The notes beneath the pieces are model-generated. The model was not told the DNA's origin. It saw nothing but the letters and a program-made list of their open reading frames with translations, and ran no database searches. Position numbers and translations under genes: made by a program. From Zhengitettix transpicula (Eukaryota > Arthropoda > Insecta > Orthoptera > Tetrigidae), in the NCBI GenBank assembly GCA_037074705.1, contig CM073590.1:48520395-48584394 (forward strand): a stretch of 64,000 nt of DNA. The letters are read 5' to 3'. Position 1 is the stretch's first letter, and every line of letters begins with the position of its first letter. Positions 41,986 to 53,999 of this stretch are shown in pieces.

Positions 41986-44900
41986 AGCTATATATATTGA
42001 AATGATTAAATATCCGAATCAAATTACTAACTTGAGAGCCAGTAGAATAACTCACATTAAAATAGATTTTATTGACTCTTTAATTTAATTCATAACTTTA
42101 TTTGGATTTTTAATAATTACATTATATAATTTTTCTTTGTTTGTAGATATAATCGGAAGTATCAAAAATTTTACAATATAGTTGTCCCTTTTTCTTATGA
42201 ATGCAACAAAAGAAGAACCCAAACGTCGGGATGAAACGTTCTGTATAACTTGAATTTTTCTTTATAAATGTAATTTATTACACATTAAATGTAATTTTTC
42301 CACAAATCGTTTTATTAATGTTTACTGATATTGGCAATCAGTTTTAGATTAATAAATTTCTAATATATATACCGGATAGGATTGTCACAAATTTTCTGTA
42401 AAACAACTAGGTGCTTTGTAGTTCAATAAATTAACTAAATAGATTTATATTCAACATTTATTTAATAAAAGGTAACTAATTATGATATAATTATTAATGT
42501 CGATATATGCCAGAAATACAAACTTCCCTCAGAAATTACAAATTCTACATAAAAAATTAATTGAGTTACGATTTGTTGCAAATTTAAGACCTCTCCAGGT
42601 AATAATCAATAGTTAGGAGAACTTTACACTAAATGCTACCCTTTGATGTATAACATCCAGTTAAATTTATAATTAATGAAAATTAAATTAATAAAACCAA
42701 TAAAATTTCAATTGTAGAGATGAAGATACAAAGTAACTTACATTTAATATAAATCAAAGTTCATAAATATCAACAAAAATTTTCAGATTTGATGTACATT
42801 TTTAGGACTGTATGAAGCCTACAGAAGTAATGTAAATAATGAAATGACGTCAGGTTGAAAGAGCTATACTGTTGAATCGAATTTTAAACGGATAATTTGT
42901 GAATAACAAAAAGATACAATTTGACAAAAGTAAAGGAAACATTAAAAAAGTATGGACGCATTAATACTATTAAAATTTTGAGTGTAATTTTTTATATTAT
43001 TTGCCTTATAATAGAGCGTTTCAGTCATTGACCTGGAAAAGTATTTGCCTACATCATCCAAAATTTTACTTAACCAAATCAACGATATGATTATCAAAGT
43101 AGAAATACTTAATTAAAACTGAATGCTTCTGAACAGAAAATTTCAAGTTAGATAATTTTTAATTTAATTCCAGCTTTTAAAGCTCGTTTTGTCTGTCCTG
43201 TGTAGCATCCATACACAGTCCATAAATGTATTACGTATATCACAAAAATTTTGTCAAAAGTTTGTATTGGGTATTGAACATTATTTAAAAAAATCAATTT
43301 AGTTAATAACAATCCTAATGCAAAACTTTTAAAATAGGTTAACCAGTTTCTTTTGTATTTTCTAATTTCGGCAAAACAATGAAGATCATAGTTGTTTTAA
43401 ATTTTAAATTTATAAATGTGTAATTCTGTCTCTGTAAATATATTCTGTGTAAAAACTTTACTTTCAGGTTTCTATTATTTTAATATCAACATTAAATAAT
43501 ACTAGTAGTTTGTTTAAAATTTCTTCCCGTAGTTCTAATTCATTGAACTGGGGTTAAGGTGTCGACAAATATATCTTGTACTGTAACATCACTTTCACAT
43601 GAAAATACTTACGTCCATAATCGATTGTATAGTGAAATCATTCTACAGCCTTTGCGGCGGTCATGGATCTAATATTTTTGCTATAAAAATTGCGTCAGTT
43701 TGTAAACGATGCTACACCAAAATTGACGTACGATAACAATATATTGTCATATATTTTGCCAGTACAGAGAATGAATAGGAAAAATATTGATGCTGCCGCG
43801 CGTCTGTTTTCTTTATATTGTATCATTACAAAATTTTGTAACTTGCTTTTTTCATATAATAGAGAATTAATATACTTCTATTAAGACAATTGTTTATTTT
43901 ATTCATATCCTCATTTTGTCTTTTTCTAGTACTGTTGTTGTTGTTGGTTTTTTTTTGCTTTCAGCTTCTTTATATGTGCTCCAGGTCTATCAGTTTCTTG
44001 CTTTATCTAACCGTAACTTCACAAATAACAGATTTTTCACTTCACTAAATTTTATTCAGTTTTAAATACACCGTGGTTGACAACTGATTCTACGACCGTT
44101 GAAAATATTGCCCGGAAAAGTTGCACTTAACTCATTCACACGAATAAGTTTACACAGAGGGTTATTTTTTCAGAAGAAAAAAGTGATATCGTAGTACTTA
44201 TTTGAGTGTAAAGCGAACTGCGCAGTCCTGTAACAATTTGTTACAATTTTAAAAAAGAAAAATAGGAATCTTCCAAAACTTCTGGAAGCATTAGTGGAAG
44301 ACAAATACGACTATAGAAGAGAAACCAAAATCTGTTGAAGAACCGTTATAACTTTATAGGCCTTTAAACGAATTTGAAAAGTGTTATTAAATGTGCCTCT
44401 CAGGATTTTTTTTCTGTTCTTAGTTTCACTGATAAAAGTTAAGGAAGCGTTATTTCAGGATTAAAATTAAAAATTGGTTGATTTCACGGTAAAGTACCAC
44501 TTACAAGAAGGTTAATATGGGTCCCGCTATAATTTATGAAAACAATCGGTCAGATATCCGTAAATTTTATGTAACGAGGAAAAATAATTTTCGTTCTGTC
44601 AGCTTTTGGATCAAAATTCTGCAGTTGCAAGTACCGAAGAGAAACAATTGATTGTGGCGAAGAAACCATAACGAAGGAATAATATTAATTTATGAGTGCG
44701 ATTGCATGGTCGTGCAACGAAGACGTTCTGTAATCTGTGTTTGAAATTTCTTGACAGTGGTGGTGTGCTAACATTGCCATTTTTCTATCCCCCTTTTTAC
44801 GTCTTTATTTCAAGTCCCTAGTTTGCTATTTACTAACATAGACAATGCAATACCAGAATAATTTATCTTCCAGACACATATTACTGCAGTGAAGCATTTA

Positions 44901-45201
44901 TTTAGAGGTTTGTGTAAAGGACTGGAATAATTTCTATAACTATGGCATTTTTCGATTGTGGTATGATCCGAGGCTCCTTACAGGCTTACAAACAAAATCT
45001 TAAATAAAATTAATTAATAAATTAAAATAATACCTATAATCTGAAATTGAATCAGGTACTTAATAAATCTTCTTAAATTGATACTTTCATTTTTATGCAT
45101 TATCTGCATTTTTTAATGTAGCTGCAGTTTAAACACACAAATATATATTTCAAAAAATTCCGTTAACTACTTGGTACATTATTGTATTTATTTATATATA
45201 T
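41986..45201. other. Long AT-rich stretch without recognised features
   Basis: No gene found; the 64-codon frame 43690-43884 has no motif. A motif of the AGAAGAACCC...GGGATGAAACG type is at 42211-42238. No long inverted repeat noticed. Confidence 0.45.
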
Positions 45202-46136
45202 TGTAATAATTTATTAATGTGCGCTTTAAATGAAATACACTATCACGTGAAAACTATTCAACAAGATTTATTAACAATTTTAAAACAAGTATAAAATACA
45301 CAAAATATTTGGGATCTCAGGGTCTTGACCTGGGTTTGATAAATGGCAGAATTTTTATAATCAAAATTACATTTACTTTTTATGGAAATCAATGCGTCTG
45401 AACATATACGAAATTTGTTGCGGAAGAAATAATACTAAAGATTGAATTTAAACAATTTTAATTTTATCAAGAATTAAGGATCTCATTTTATCGATAATTA
45501 AATAATTAAAAAACGATCTGACTTTTATCTTTTAAACACGGTTTACAAATGATTTTAAAGTTTTTCTCTACTTACGGCCGCCCAGGTCTCTTTTTAGCTT
45601 TTCATGCACAATTTTGGGGACATCACTGATTCTAAGTACTCACAGACTCTAAATGTTCACAGGCTCTAATTGGCGTTGTTTGTTAGTTGGTTTAACACAA
45701 ATTGGTTGGTTCTCGATGCTTTACTGCAACCTGGATTTGTAGATCTCATGACTTTAGTTGAAAATGGACTTCAATGGTTTGTCTATGGCCAGCATGATGA
45801 ATCTACGCTCGACCACCGAATACACACTAGTTGCTCTGTCTCCTTCCCGACTGAATATTGCTTTACTTTTTAATATTTGAAAGCATGTTTGTGACTGGAC
45901 CATATTCTTTCGTTCTGACTGCCGACTGTAAAACTTTTCGTCTGATCTATTCGCTGTTTGCTGCCCGACTGAACTGTTCGTCTCGTAAATTTTGAGCGCG
46001 TAAAAACCCTCTCGACCGATCAACAATGCTTTCTTTGCCTTGCCGGTTTGTTGCGGCGTCCGCTCTATATCCACTAATAATGAGTCCTCTACAATTCAAC
46101 TTTTCAATTAGAACAATGCCTTAATTACCAATTACT

Positions 46137-46139
<3 letters not shown>
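45202..46139 (+). mobile_element. (TA)n-bounded LTR-like element, copy Z
   Basis: 938 bp with ends TGTAATAATTTATTAATG and CCAATTACTACA, so TGTAAT.../...A-T-T-A-C-T-A-C-A inverted ends, sitting between TATATA and a (TA)n tract. An internal block CTCAGGGTCTTGACCTGGG then TTTGATAAATGG matches copies X and Y at the same distance from the start. The last part (AAGCAACGCTTT-type and GCGGCGTCCGCTCTATAT) is GC-richer. The frames 45670-45873 and 45754-46074 lie inside and are not recognised as proteins. Best read as a solo LTR. Confidence 0.65.

Positions 46140-46175
<36 letters not shown>
46140..46175. repeat. (TA)n microsatellite
   Basis: About 17 TA units, the only sequence separating LTR-like elements Z and Y. 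Confidence 0.97.
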
Positions 46176-46178
<3 letters not shown>

Positions 46179-46520
46179 AATAATTTAAAAAAATGGACTT
46201 TTAAATGAATGAAAGATTATAAACTTTACAAACAAAATAATTTATTATCAATGTTTAAAAACAATTACACAATTTAAAAATTATCTCAGGGTCTCTACTG
46301 GGTTTGATAATGGCGAATCATTTTATTTCTCAACTTAAACACAAATTCCAATTTAAAAGAGAAAAGATTTACTCGTCAATTAATTATGACGAAATATACT
46401 TGTCAGCGAAGTTAAACTAAAAAGATGGATTCTAATTAACAAATTTTAATCAAAAGAAAACGAAATCTGACGTCTTTCTTTTAATCAGTTTTACATAATT
46501 ATTTGTTTTATATTGTTACT

Positions 46521-46522
<2 letters not shown>
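46176..46522 (+). mobile_element. (TA)n-bounded LTR-like element, copy Y (internally deleted)
   Basis: 347 bp starting TGTAATAATTTAAAA and ending TTGTTACTCA, between two (TA)n tracts. It carries CTCAGGGTCTCTACTGGG then TTTGATAATGG about 130 bp from its start, as in Z and X. It is a shortened relative sharing the 5' part. Confidence 0.65.

Positions 46523-46553
<31 letters not shown>
46523..46553. repeat. (TA)n microsatellite
   Basis: About 15 TA units at the right end of element Y. Confidence 0.97.
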
Positions 46554-46554
<1 letters not shown>

Positions 46555-48095
46555 TGCTTAAAGAGTAGCCAACATATCAGAGTTTCGAATAAAATATTAC
46601 CTTAAATAAGTATTTATTCTCCGAGGTTAAAATCAGATTAAATTCGGTTATCTACAGATGATGTCAACACCGATGACATGTTAGTGTGTTGGTTGGTATA
46701 AGTCTGAATTAAATAGATCAAATCTGTTATTCAATTTTGGTCATTATTACGTTCTAAATAGTTAAATGCTCTTATGATTATTTCCCAAATAACTACGACT
46801 TTTTGTTACAAAAATATAAAACAGAATTATGTTTTCTGACGGAATGTAACAATGACTTATAAATAAAACACGGCCTTTCAAAGTCAGAAAATGATTTATA
46901 ATAGAAATAATACAACGTTTCGTCGCTATTTCTGACCTCTTCATGTATAGAAGTTTTACAATATCTTGATAGCCAGACTTACTCCGCTGACTGTTCTATC
47001 CGAAATTCACAATTTACTCTTAAGTAGTCAGATATATATTGTTATCTTAAACGATCTTTAAGTGTTAAGTAGGCCTAATTGTCTCCTATAAATTACATCC
47101 AGCTGGACCACTGGAAAGATGAGCACTAACATTTATCCTCGGCAATAATGTTTTCAGCTATTACATCAGCAGAATATGAAATAAAACATCTTCCTGAAAA
47201 GAACAAAGGGATTGTACTATTTGACTGCACAAAATAGACATTCTATTATCTCGTGGTTCCTGGTATTGACTACGTCTGGTCATATACTTTATCTTAATGG
47301 TTCATATCCGCATTTGATGGCTCACGCCCACGACATTTAATCTGCTCATTTCCCAATCACCTTGGACGGTCTTCTTTTGATCTTCCACTACTATTGCTTG
47401 ACGCCCAATCGTAACTTAAATTGTTGAATACAAATCTGTAGAATCTGAACAAAGCCTTATCTCTATATTCGCAATATGTTTGCAATGACTTATTAAAGAC
47501 ACCGCCATAATAGCATCCAGTGTTGCAACTCAAATTTACTTCGTGAAGGTCAGCTTTACTATGGCATCACATTGTATATAAAGTTTGAAAATTGTTATTT
47601 CTATCCTACATTATTAAATAAATGTCGTTGCATTTGTATCAGAATGATGTGTCAGGGCAGCAATATATACACAATATATAAAAATACTCAAAGAATTAAA
47701 TTTAAATTCAATATTAAATATTTTATCCAGCACAAATATTTAAATAGTTATATAATTAGAATTACGTGTTCAATAATAAAAGGTAATCTATTATATATTA
47801 CAGTTAAAAATCTTTACATGTGAAGAATAAGGTTTCAATTTTTCATCTCGTATTGTTGGCAGCGAATGTTAACCATCGTCAGATGTAGGATTTTATTTGG
47901 TAATAAAATTTTATTCATTCATCTATAAAAAGCTCAACTGTCATAAAATTTCGTTAGTAAAGAGAATTAATTGCTGAAATATTACTAGGCACACGCAATG
48001 AATTTCATATTCAGACCTTGTTCTAGTATCCAGAATTAGGAAAAGAATTGATGATTTCTACCACAAACTAGTCCAAAATGACGTAAATTGTATTT
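46554..48095. other. AT-rich unannotated stretch
   Basis: No gene or repeat family copy recognised apart from a hairpin-GAAACG motif at 46913-46943 (minus). Frames 46762-46944 and 47572-47823 lack motifs. Confidence 0.45.
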
Positions 48096-48271
48096 AATAA
48101 TAAGAAATATAGCCAAATACAGACAAAAGAAGTGATAATATAAATATCACACAACGTATCTGGAAGACTTGTTCTTTCATCAGTGCAGAAAAACGCAAGA
48201 GCTTAGAGAAACACAACTGCACAAAACTCTAAAGCTTCCTTTTTCCGTATTTTTCTATGTTTCTTATTATT
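48096..48271. repeat. Foldback family F, compact MITE-like copy
   Basis: Terminal inverted repeats of 27 bp (48096-48122 and 48245-48271) start AATAATAAGAAATATAGCC. The interior holds GTGATAATATAAATATCACA, the AACG...CTTTCATCAG hairpin segment and an ACACAACTGCACAAAACTC block. About 176 bp, non-coding. This copy supplies the uninterrupted sequence that shows where mariner 2 inserted in the copy at 37170. Confidence 0.85.
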
Positions 48272-48761
48272 AATTTTCAACCAGACTTAACAATTTCATT
48301 TTAATTTTTATTTAAATTAAATACTCAATATGTGAATTATCAATCAGAGATATTTTTTTATAATTCATTAAATAGCACACCTCATGTTTGCGGAACTAGA
48401 ATTGGAAATTATCCGCTGCATATGTTTTTAACTGTATGCATTGACAAACTGAATAATAGTGAACGGCTTTCAGAGAAGAAAACCCTAAAACTTTGCATTT
48501 GAGTTAACCTTTAGTATCTTCGAATCAATGCACTTAATAAGTGAGCAAGCAATTAAACTGCTGGCGCCGAACTTCCGCTATAACAAGTCTACTGCACAAA
48601 GAACTTCCGCCACGTTTGCTCACATGATACTGTAACTGTTCCAAGATGTGTCAATACAGAGGTAGCTGTCACTCAAAATGATCCTTAAAAATAGTCATTT
48701 TGTAACTTAAACTGAATATTATTTGCGAGAGAAAGATAATATTCGTTAATATTAACGAAAG

Positions 48762-48763
<2 letters not shown>

Positions 48764-48798
<35 letters not shown>
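48764..48798. repeat. (TA)n microsatellite
   Basis: About 17 TA units. Unlike those at 9.8-18.6 and 46 kb, no LTR-like element was recognised next to it. Confidence 0.97.
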
Positions 48799-48803
<5 letters not shown>

Positions 48804-49069
48804 CGGTTAACATAGACCAAACTTAATGTCTGAAATTGATCTTGATTTTAAATACTGCCACTTTTACTGATTTAAGAAAGTAACATGTAACATAAAATAC
48901 GGATTTATTTCAACTTAACTAGTTTCACATCATAGAATCACTATATAAATTAATTTTAAACTTTCTTTACGAGTATTACATCTGTTTTTAATTATCTAAA
49001 ATAATATGTAGGTTATGATAAATGAATAACTGACAGATTACTTTAAAAATTCCTTTTAAAATAAAGTTT

Positions 49070-49620
49070 CGGTACCTACTTGTACCTTCTTCAGGTTGTG
49101 ACTTTAATGAAAAGTTATGTAGTGGAATTAGTGAACTTGAAATTATAAACGTTCACTCAGTCTAGATATGAAGAAAACTTGTGAGTTTTCTACGGTTACA
49201 GAACATCAAACTTATTGAAACAACTGAAAACACTCAATTTACAAAACGCTACCATAAAATTAAGAAATATTTTTAATATAATATTTGCTTAGCTTAACTT
49301 TTGATGTAATTTTATTTTGATATATTTTATATGAATTTGTAATAGAAAATATTTTATTTTCAAATATTTGTTAATCTGATATTGTATGTAAGTTTCAAAA
49401 ATTATTCTATGTATTCTTATTTAATAAGCTACATTAAATTGTATTGTACTTAGTAAGTAAAATCAGACATACCAATTATTTTGTTGTTCAGTAAACATTA
49501 CAACAATCAAGTTTTCTTCATATATAGACTGAGTGAATGTTTATAATTTCAATTTTCACTAATTTTGCTATACAAAGTTTTCCTCAAGTCACAACATAAC
49601 AACAAGGTTCAAATATTGTT
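49070..49620. repeat. Foldback element with arms over 100 bp
   Basis: Roughly 49086-49190 and 49505-49612 are diverged reverse complements, with shared cores GAAATTATAAAC, TTCACTCAGTCTA and TATGAAGAAAACTTG. The interior is about 300 bp of AT-rich DNA. Immediately at the outer edge of the left arm, minus strand CTGAAGAAGGTAC...GTACCGAAAC forms a perfect 5-bp hairpin. Non-coding. Confidence 0.8.
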
Positions 49621-50602
49621 ATTTTAAACTGAATTTTGTGAAAAATTTGCTATTTATCATAACGAAAATTTTATATTTTGACAGGTTATTTAGATGAAAC
49701 GTTAAAAAATTCCAGAAAAATTATTTCCATGAAATGATACAAATAGAAAACTAAAATCTGTGTCTAAACCGTTTTTAGTTTTGAGCATTAATTTTAAAGT
49801 GTAGAGGTCTGTGTAATACGGAAGATGGAATTCCTGAGCAAGGAAAATGTACTTTTATGGTTGTGTCTCACAGCAAACTGAAGCAAATAAATATGGATCA
49901 CACCATCACAATTTCTTTGTCAGAATCCAACGTAATCCGGATATCTTTGATCTGAAATTGAGTAACGATAACTGTGAGATCAGGTTCCGCCAAGTAGTTA
50001 CGATTAAGAAATTTGTAGTTTATTGCGTAAGAGTTATTGAATTCATTTGAAATTAGTTTTAAATGGTAATGATTATTTTGTACTCCAAAACACCTATTTA
50101 TATTTAATAAGTTAGTGATTATTCATTAACTTGAGCTGAAGTGTTGCCATTTATATATTTTAGTAATTTAAATACCAATATTGATTACAACAGTACATAT
50201 ATTTTGATCATTTATATTCTTAATTATGATCATCAATATCAGGGATTCTCAACGGGGTCCAGATGGACCTGGGGCCTTTTGTAAGTCGATAATATATATT
50301 TTTTTAATTTAACTTTAATGCAATGTTATTATTTGACTAATTATTTATCTCATATTTTCTTAAATAATGATATATAAAATAAATTACAAGGAAAAAAACT
50401 TGTATTTCATTCAATCTCCGACAGTTGAATTTGCTTCCGCGAGTTTAATGTCGGGTATATTTCACCTAGTCGTATATGGTGTGGCCATTACTGAAAGTCA
50501 AATTTTTATAATTTGAAATATCTATGTTACTTTGTCATATTTATGCATTTGATATTTCCAGTTGGTCGGCCTTGCACTAATTTGTCATAGAAACCAAGGT
50601 GT
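49621..50602. other. AT-rich unannotated stretch
   Basis: No gene recognised; the 67-codon frame 49847-50050 lacks motifs. Confidence 0.45.
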
Positions 50603-50695
50603 AGTCACTTTAATTCTCTTTGAATCGAATTATCTAGTTTTAAATCCATTGTGAATTGCCGAAAATACACCAATTTTGCTGGCTGGCTCATATTA
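50603..50695 (-). pseudogene. Inverted duplicate of a coding-like segment (left)
   Basis: Minus strand reads MSQPAKLVYFRQFTMDLKLD before a stop soon after. The plus-strand segment at 52155-52245 encodes a diverged version (PTKWVYFRQFSNGFLKPDNA). The pair are inverted relative to each other and bracket the relic at 50735-51560. They may be the N-terminus of the same protein family or arms of a transposon. Confidence 0.5.
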
Positions 50696-50734
50696 TGGCG
50701 CTGAGAAAAGGATGGACGATTACCAATCTGATGG

Positions 50735-51560
50735 TGAAACTTGGCTTTCGCAGTTCTAGGGCAATTTGAGCTGCGTGACACTAAAACACAACATGCAGAA
50801 GAGGATGCTGATGTTTTGGTAGTGACCGTTGCACTCTCAAAATCAAAGAAATTCGATGAAGGAATAGTTGCTGGAGAATATTGTTCAGATGACAGGACTT
50901 GGACAATCATATAATAACACTTTTAAAAAAACTGTAACGGGAAGTGTTGCAGATAAAGTATATATAACTTCATCCAGTGTGACGCCCAAAAAATGCTTCC
51001 CGTTTATGCTTTTACTGGATGTGATAAAACGTCCTAATAGTTTGGGCTAGGAAAGTGAAACTGATTCAGTACTTTACAGAAGTTACCACAAATTGAGAAA
51101 TTTAGAGAAGTGTTTATGAAGTCTGATGTTTTCTCCGACGATATAACAGCACGGGAAATCATTCTTTCTGGCATTGTACTGTTGTCAAATCGCTCGACGC
51201 AGAGGTATCATTAGCTGATTACAAACTATGCAACAAAAATCAAATTTAGTCTATCCAGGAATCCAGCAAATCAAGATGCTGCGCGACAACATTCACTTCG
51301 GCATTATCAGCAAATATAAACGTGGTCGGGAAATGTAAAAATCAATAATAGAAGCGGGTGAGCAACGGTCTGGATCCCGTTATAATGGCCAGAGACCCAA
51401 CGCCTGATTCAGTACTCAAAATTCTTTCTTGCTCCTGCAATGAGGATTGCACTGGTGCTTGTATCTGCAGGAAAAGGAGGGTTGAAGTGTTCACAAATTT
51501 GTGAGAACTATAGAGGTCTCACTTGTGCAAATGTGCTTAGAACTATCTCATGTTATGGAG
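50735..51560 (+). pseudogene. Decayed gene: nuclease-like acidic region plus Cys-rich tail
   Basis: Plus-strand pieces in order, over several frames and stops: QHAEEDADVLVVTVALSKSK (about 50787-50846); LPVYAFTGCDKTS with FGLGK (51001-51055); EKFREVFMKSDVFSDDITAR (51101-51160); QDAARQHSLRHYQQI (51271-51315); DPTPDSVLKILSC; and a Cys-rich tail CSCNEDCTGACICRK then GLKCSQICENYRGLTCAN (to about 51535). This order (H-A-E-E-D-A-D, A-F-T-G-C-D-T-T-S, A-A-x-Q-H-S-x-R, Cys-rich end) is what I recall of a large, unnamed insect family whose acidic motifs resemble XPG/PIN-type nucleases. At least four stops and two frameshifts make it non-functional. Family assignment is from memory of its motif order, without a search. 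Confidence 0.65.
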
Positions 51561-52154
51561 GATGAAGAAGATGAAGCAACTGAAATAATCCATTAATTCT
51601 ATGAAGAACTGTTTGATGAAAACCCACCTCAATCAGCACACGTATGTCATAAGATGACTAATAACCGCCTATTACTACATGATTTATTACAACATTCTCT
51701 AATTCAACAACAGGGTGGTGATTATGTTCCAACTACTTCTAATATGGTAATGATTCCAATCCTGTATCATTAAAACGGCTAAAAACTGATCATAACAATA
51801 ATATACTATTAATTATACATATTTGGACATTTCTTTCATTTTATAACAGTGTTTCATTAATATGGATAATGAAAATTGTCAATATCAATCATTATATTAA
51901 CCAGGATGACCAAAGTAACAAGAATTTTTCTGTAGATACGTAGATAAAACAAATCTAGAAATGACTTTTGGCCTTGTGAATTAAACGTTTCAACTTAAAT
52001 TATAATATAAGTAAAATTGAGAAATTTCTGATGACGTCTTACTATAACATCTCTAAGTAAAAGTGTAAAAAAAGTAAATACTTAGTATATTTATCTAAGA
52101 AGTTAACTATTACTTCCTCAACGCCACAGTATGACCGTGGCTGGTTCGGCCGCA
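51561..52154. other. Sequence after the relic, no clear feature
   Basis: A short acidic coding-like remnant (EDEATEIIH, EELFDENPPQSAH) at 51562-51640 probably continues the relic; the rest is AT-rich without recognised content. Confidence 0.35.
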
Positions 52155-52245
52155 ACAAACCAACAAAATGGGTGTATTTTCGGCAATTCTCAAATGGATT
52201 TTTAAAACCAGATAATGCGTTGAAAACAGATTTAAATTCTCTACA
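52155..52245 (+). pseudogene. Inverted duplicate of a coding-like segment (right)
   Basis: PTKWVYFRQFSNGFLKPDNA on the plus strand mirrors the minus-strand segment at 50603-50695. At DNA level the pair share about 60-70 bp (GGTGTATTTTCGGCAATTC core). Confidence 0.5.
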
Positions 52246-53390
52246 GCTTCTTTTCCATTATAAAATGATGTACGACCGACCAATTTGGGGATATCAACAG
52301 TAGAAATATCACAAACTGCAAAAGAACGAAAAATATCCAGTATTTGACGAACGACTTCTACCGCTTCATTCCACTTCCCTTTCGGTTTCTAGTTTTTATT
52401 AACAAATTGTCTGAATCAGAGAAAAAGAGCAAGAAAAAATTAAAAATAATTTATCGGTGTTACAGTTCATGTGGCGTATTTTTTGCGAACATCATTCCAA
52501 TTCAAATTTTTGGAGTAATTAATAAGTTGAAATTGTATTTTACCTTCCAACTTCTCCCTAAATGCTATCGATTCTTTTCAAATGGAATTATAATCCAAAA
52601 CGGGATATCTAAAGTTTCTAAATATTTGCAAGGGGCATTTATATCTTTTTCTAATCGCTTCAAGTGGACAGGGTAGTTTTAAAAGTCAAAGACAGTAGTC
52701 ATATATTGTTCAACTAAAGAAAGTTGTATCAAATAAACCAAAAAACGAAAAAAATCGATTCAAAGTGCAAATAAACAAATCTTTTTCAGCGGAAACCAAA
52801 TATAAGTGTTCGAGATTGAATGAGAATCAAGTTATTTGCTATATTATTTCATTCTCCTTCCTCAAGATACAACATAGACTTTGAATCATGAAGGAGTGTT
52901 AGGGAAAATTCAAGAGACATTTGAATTATTGGCTGGAGATGACAGCATAATTATCTTTGGATTAATAAACATGACGAATATTATGCGTATGACACGTATG
53001 AATTTAAAGGGTCAATAATGGCAAAAAACGTTGTTACTTGCAGTAATATATGTACTTATAATAAAAATGGCAGAATAAAGTAAAAGTTTTTACCATAATT
53101 ATTGAATTATTTCTTTTATGAAGCACCGTACTAAAGTTACCAGTTCTATCATAATTTTTAAAATCAGTAAATTAAAAAAAATACAATTCTAGTTTATAAC
53201 CAACATTGCACATTTTATTTCGTGTAAGCTGATATTTGTACGTATGATGGATTAAGTTAATTCTTGGTAAGAGATACGTGAATTCAGTTCAGAGCCAAAA
53301 CATTTTTATAAAGTACATTAAAAATATAATAATGTTCGCAAACAAATCTACACCCATGTAGTTAATTTGATCAAATTTTGGACATGTGTT
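52246..53390. other. Unannotated stretch
   Basis: The 110-codon plus-strand frame 52344-52676 is rich in Phe/Ile/Lys and has no domain I recognise. The rest is AT-rich. Confidence 0.4.
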
Positions 53391-53660
53391 CCTTTCGAGA
53401 AGGAAACAAACCCTGTGGTGGTAAGACACGGCAACAAACCCCGGTAGCGGGGGTGGAAAGTTTCAAACTACTAAAATGACCGGTATTTACGCCGAATAAA
53501 TATTTTAAGGGGTCAATTAGATTGATAGTGTTTTTCCCGATGTTTTTGTATATAATTTCAACCCCTTCAGGCATATAAGGGGACCATCCTTAGGGGTGGG
53601 GGTGGAGGAGAGTCGCCAAAAATTAACGAGAAAATATCGATATTGGAGTAAAATCTGGGG
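53391..53660. other. GC-richer repeat-like block, unclassified
   Basis: Contains CAAACCCTGTGGTGG, GGTAGCGGGGGTGGAAAG and GGGACCATCCTTAGGGGTGG. The style resembles dispersed arthropod repeats but no second copy exists in this window. Confidence 0.3.
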
Positions 53661-53999
53661 TTATGTATTTGGCCGAGTTTAATTATGACATTCAAGGTTT
53701 ATTGTCAGTGTTGGAAATTTTATCTACAATACATTTATATTGCGGTACCAAAATACAGTTTTGGTTATTGAATTCCCTTTTGGAAGCAATTTGTTTATAA
53801 CCATAGTCATAAATAGTTGAATTATCTATAATAATAGAATATAAGAGTAAATATATTGAAAAAACAATGCAATTACTAAAAAATCCTCCCTCTGTAATGT
53901 AAACAAATTGATTTCAAGCTTATACGTTACGATAATAATTACATCGTCAAAGTGGAAATACTGCATCAGGAAGACATATTAAACAGAAAAGGCCATTTT
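53661..53999. other. Unannotated stretch
   Basis: AT-rich; nothing recognised. Confidence 0.5.

Noticed and set aside
9784..48798. CRISPR-like arrays from the many regular short repeats
   Set aside because: The repeats are microsatellites, tandem arrays or dispersed elements; there is no constant repeat with unique spacers.
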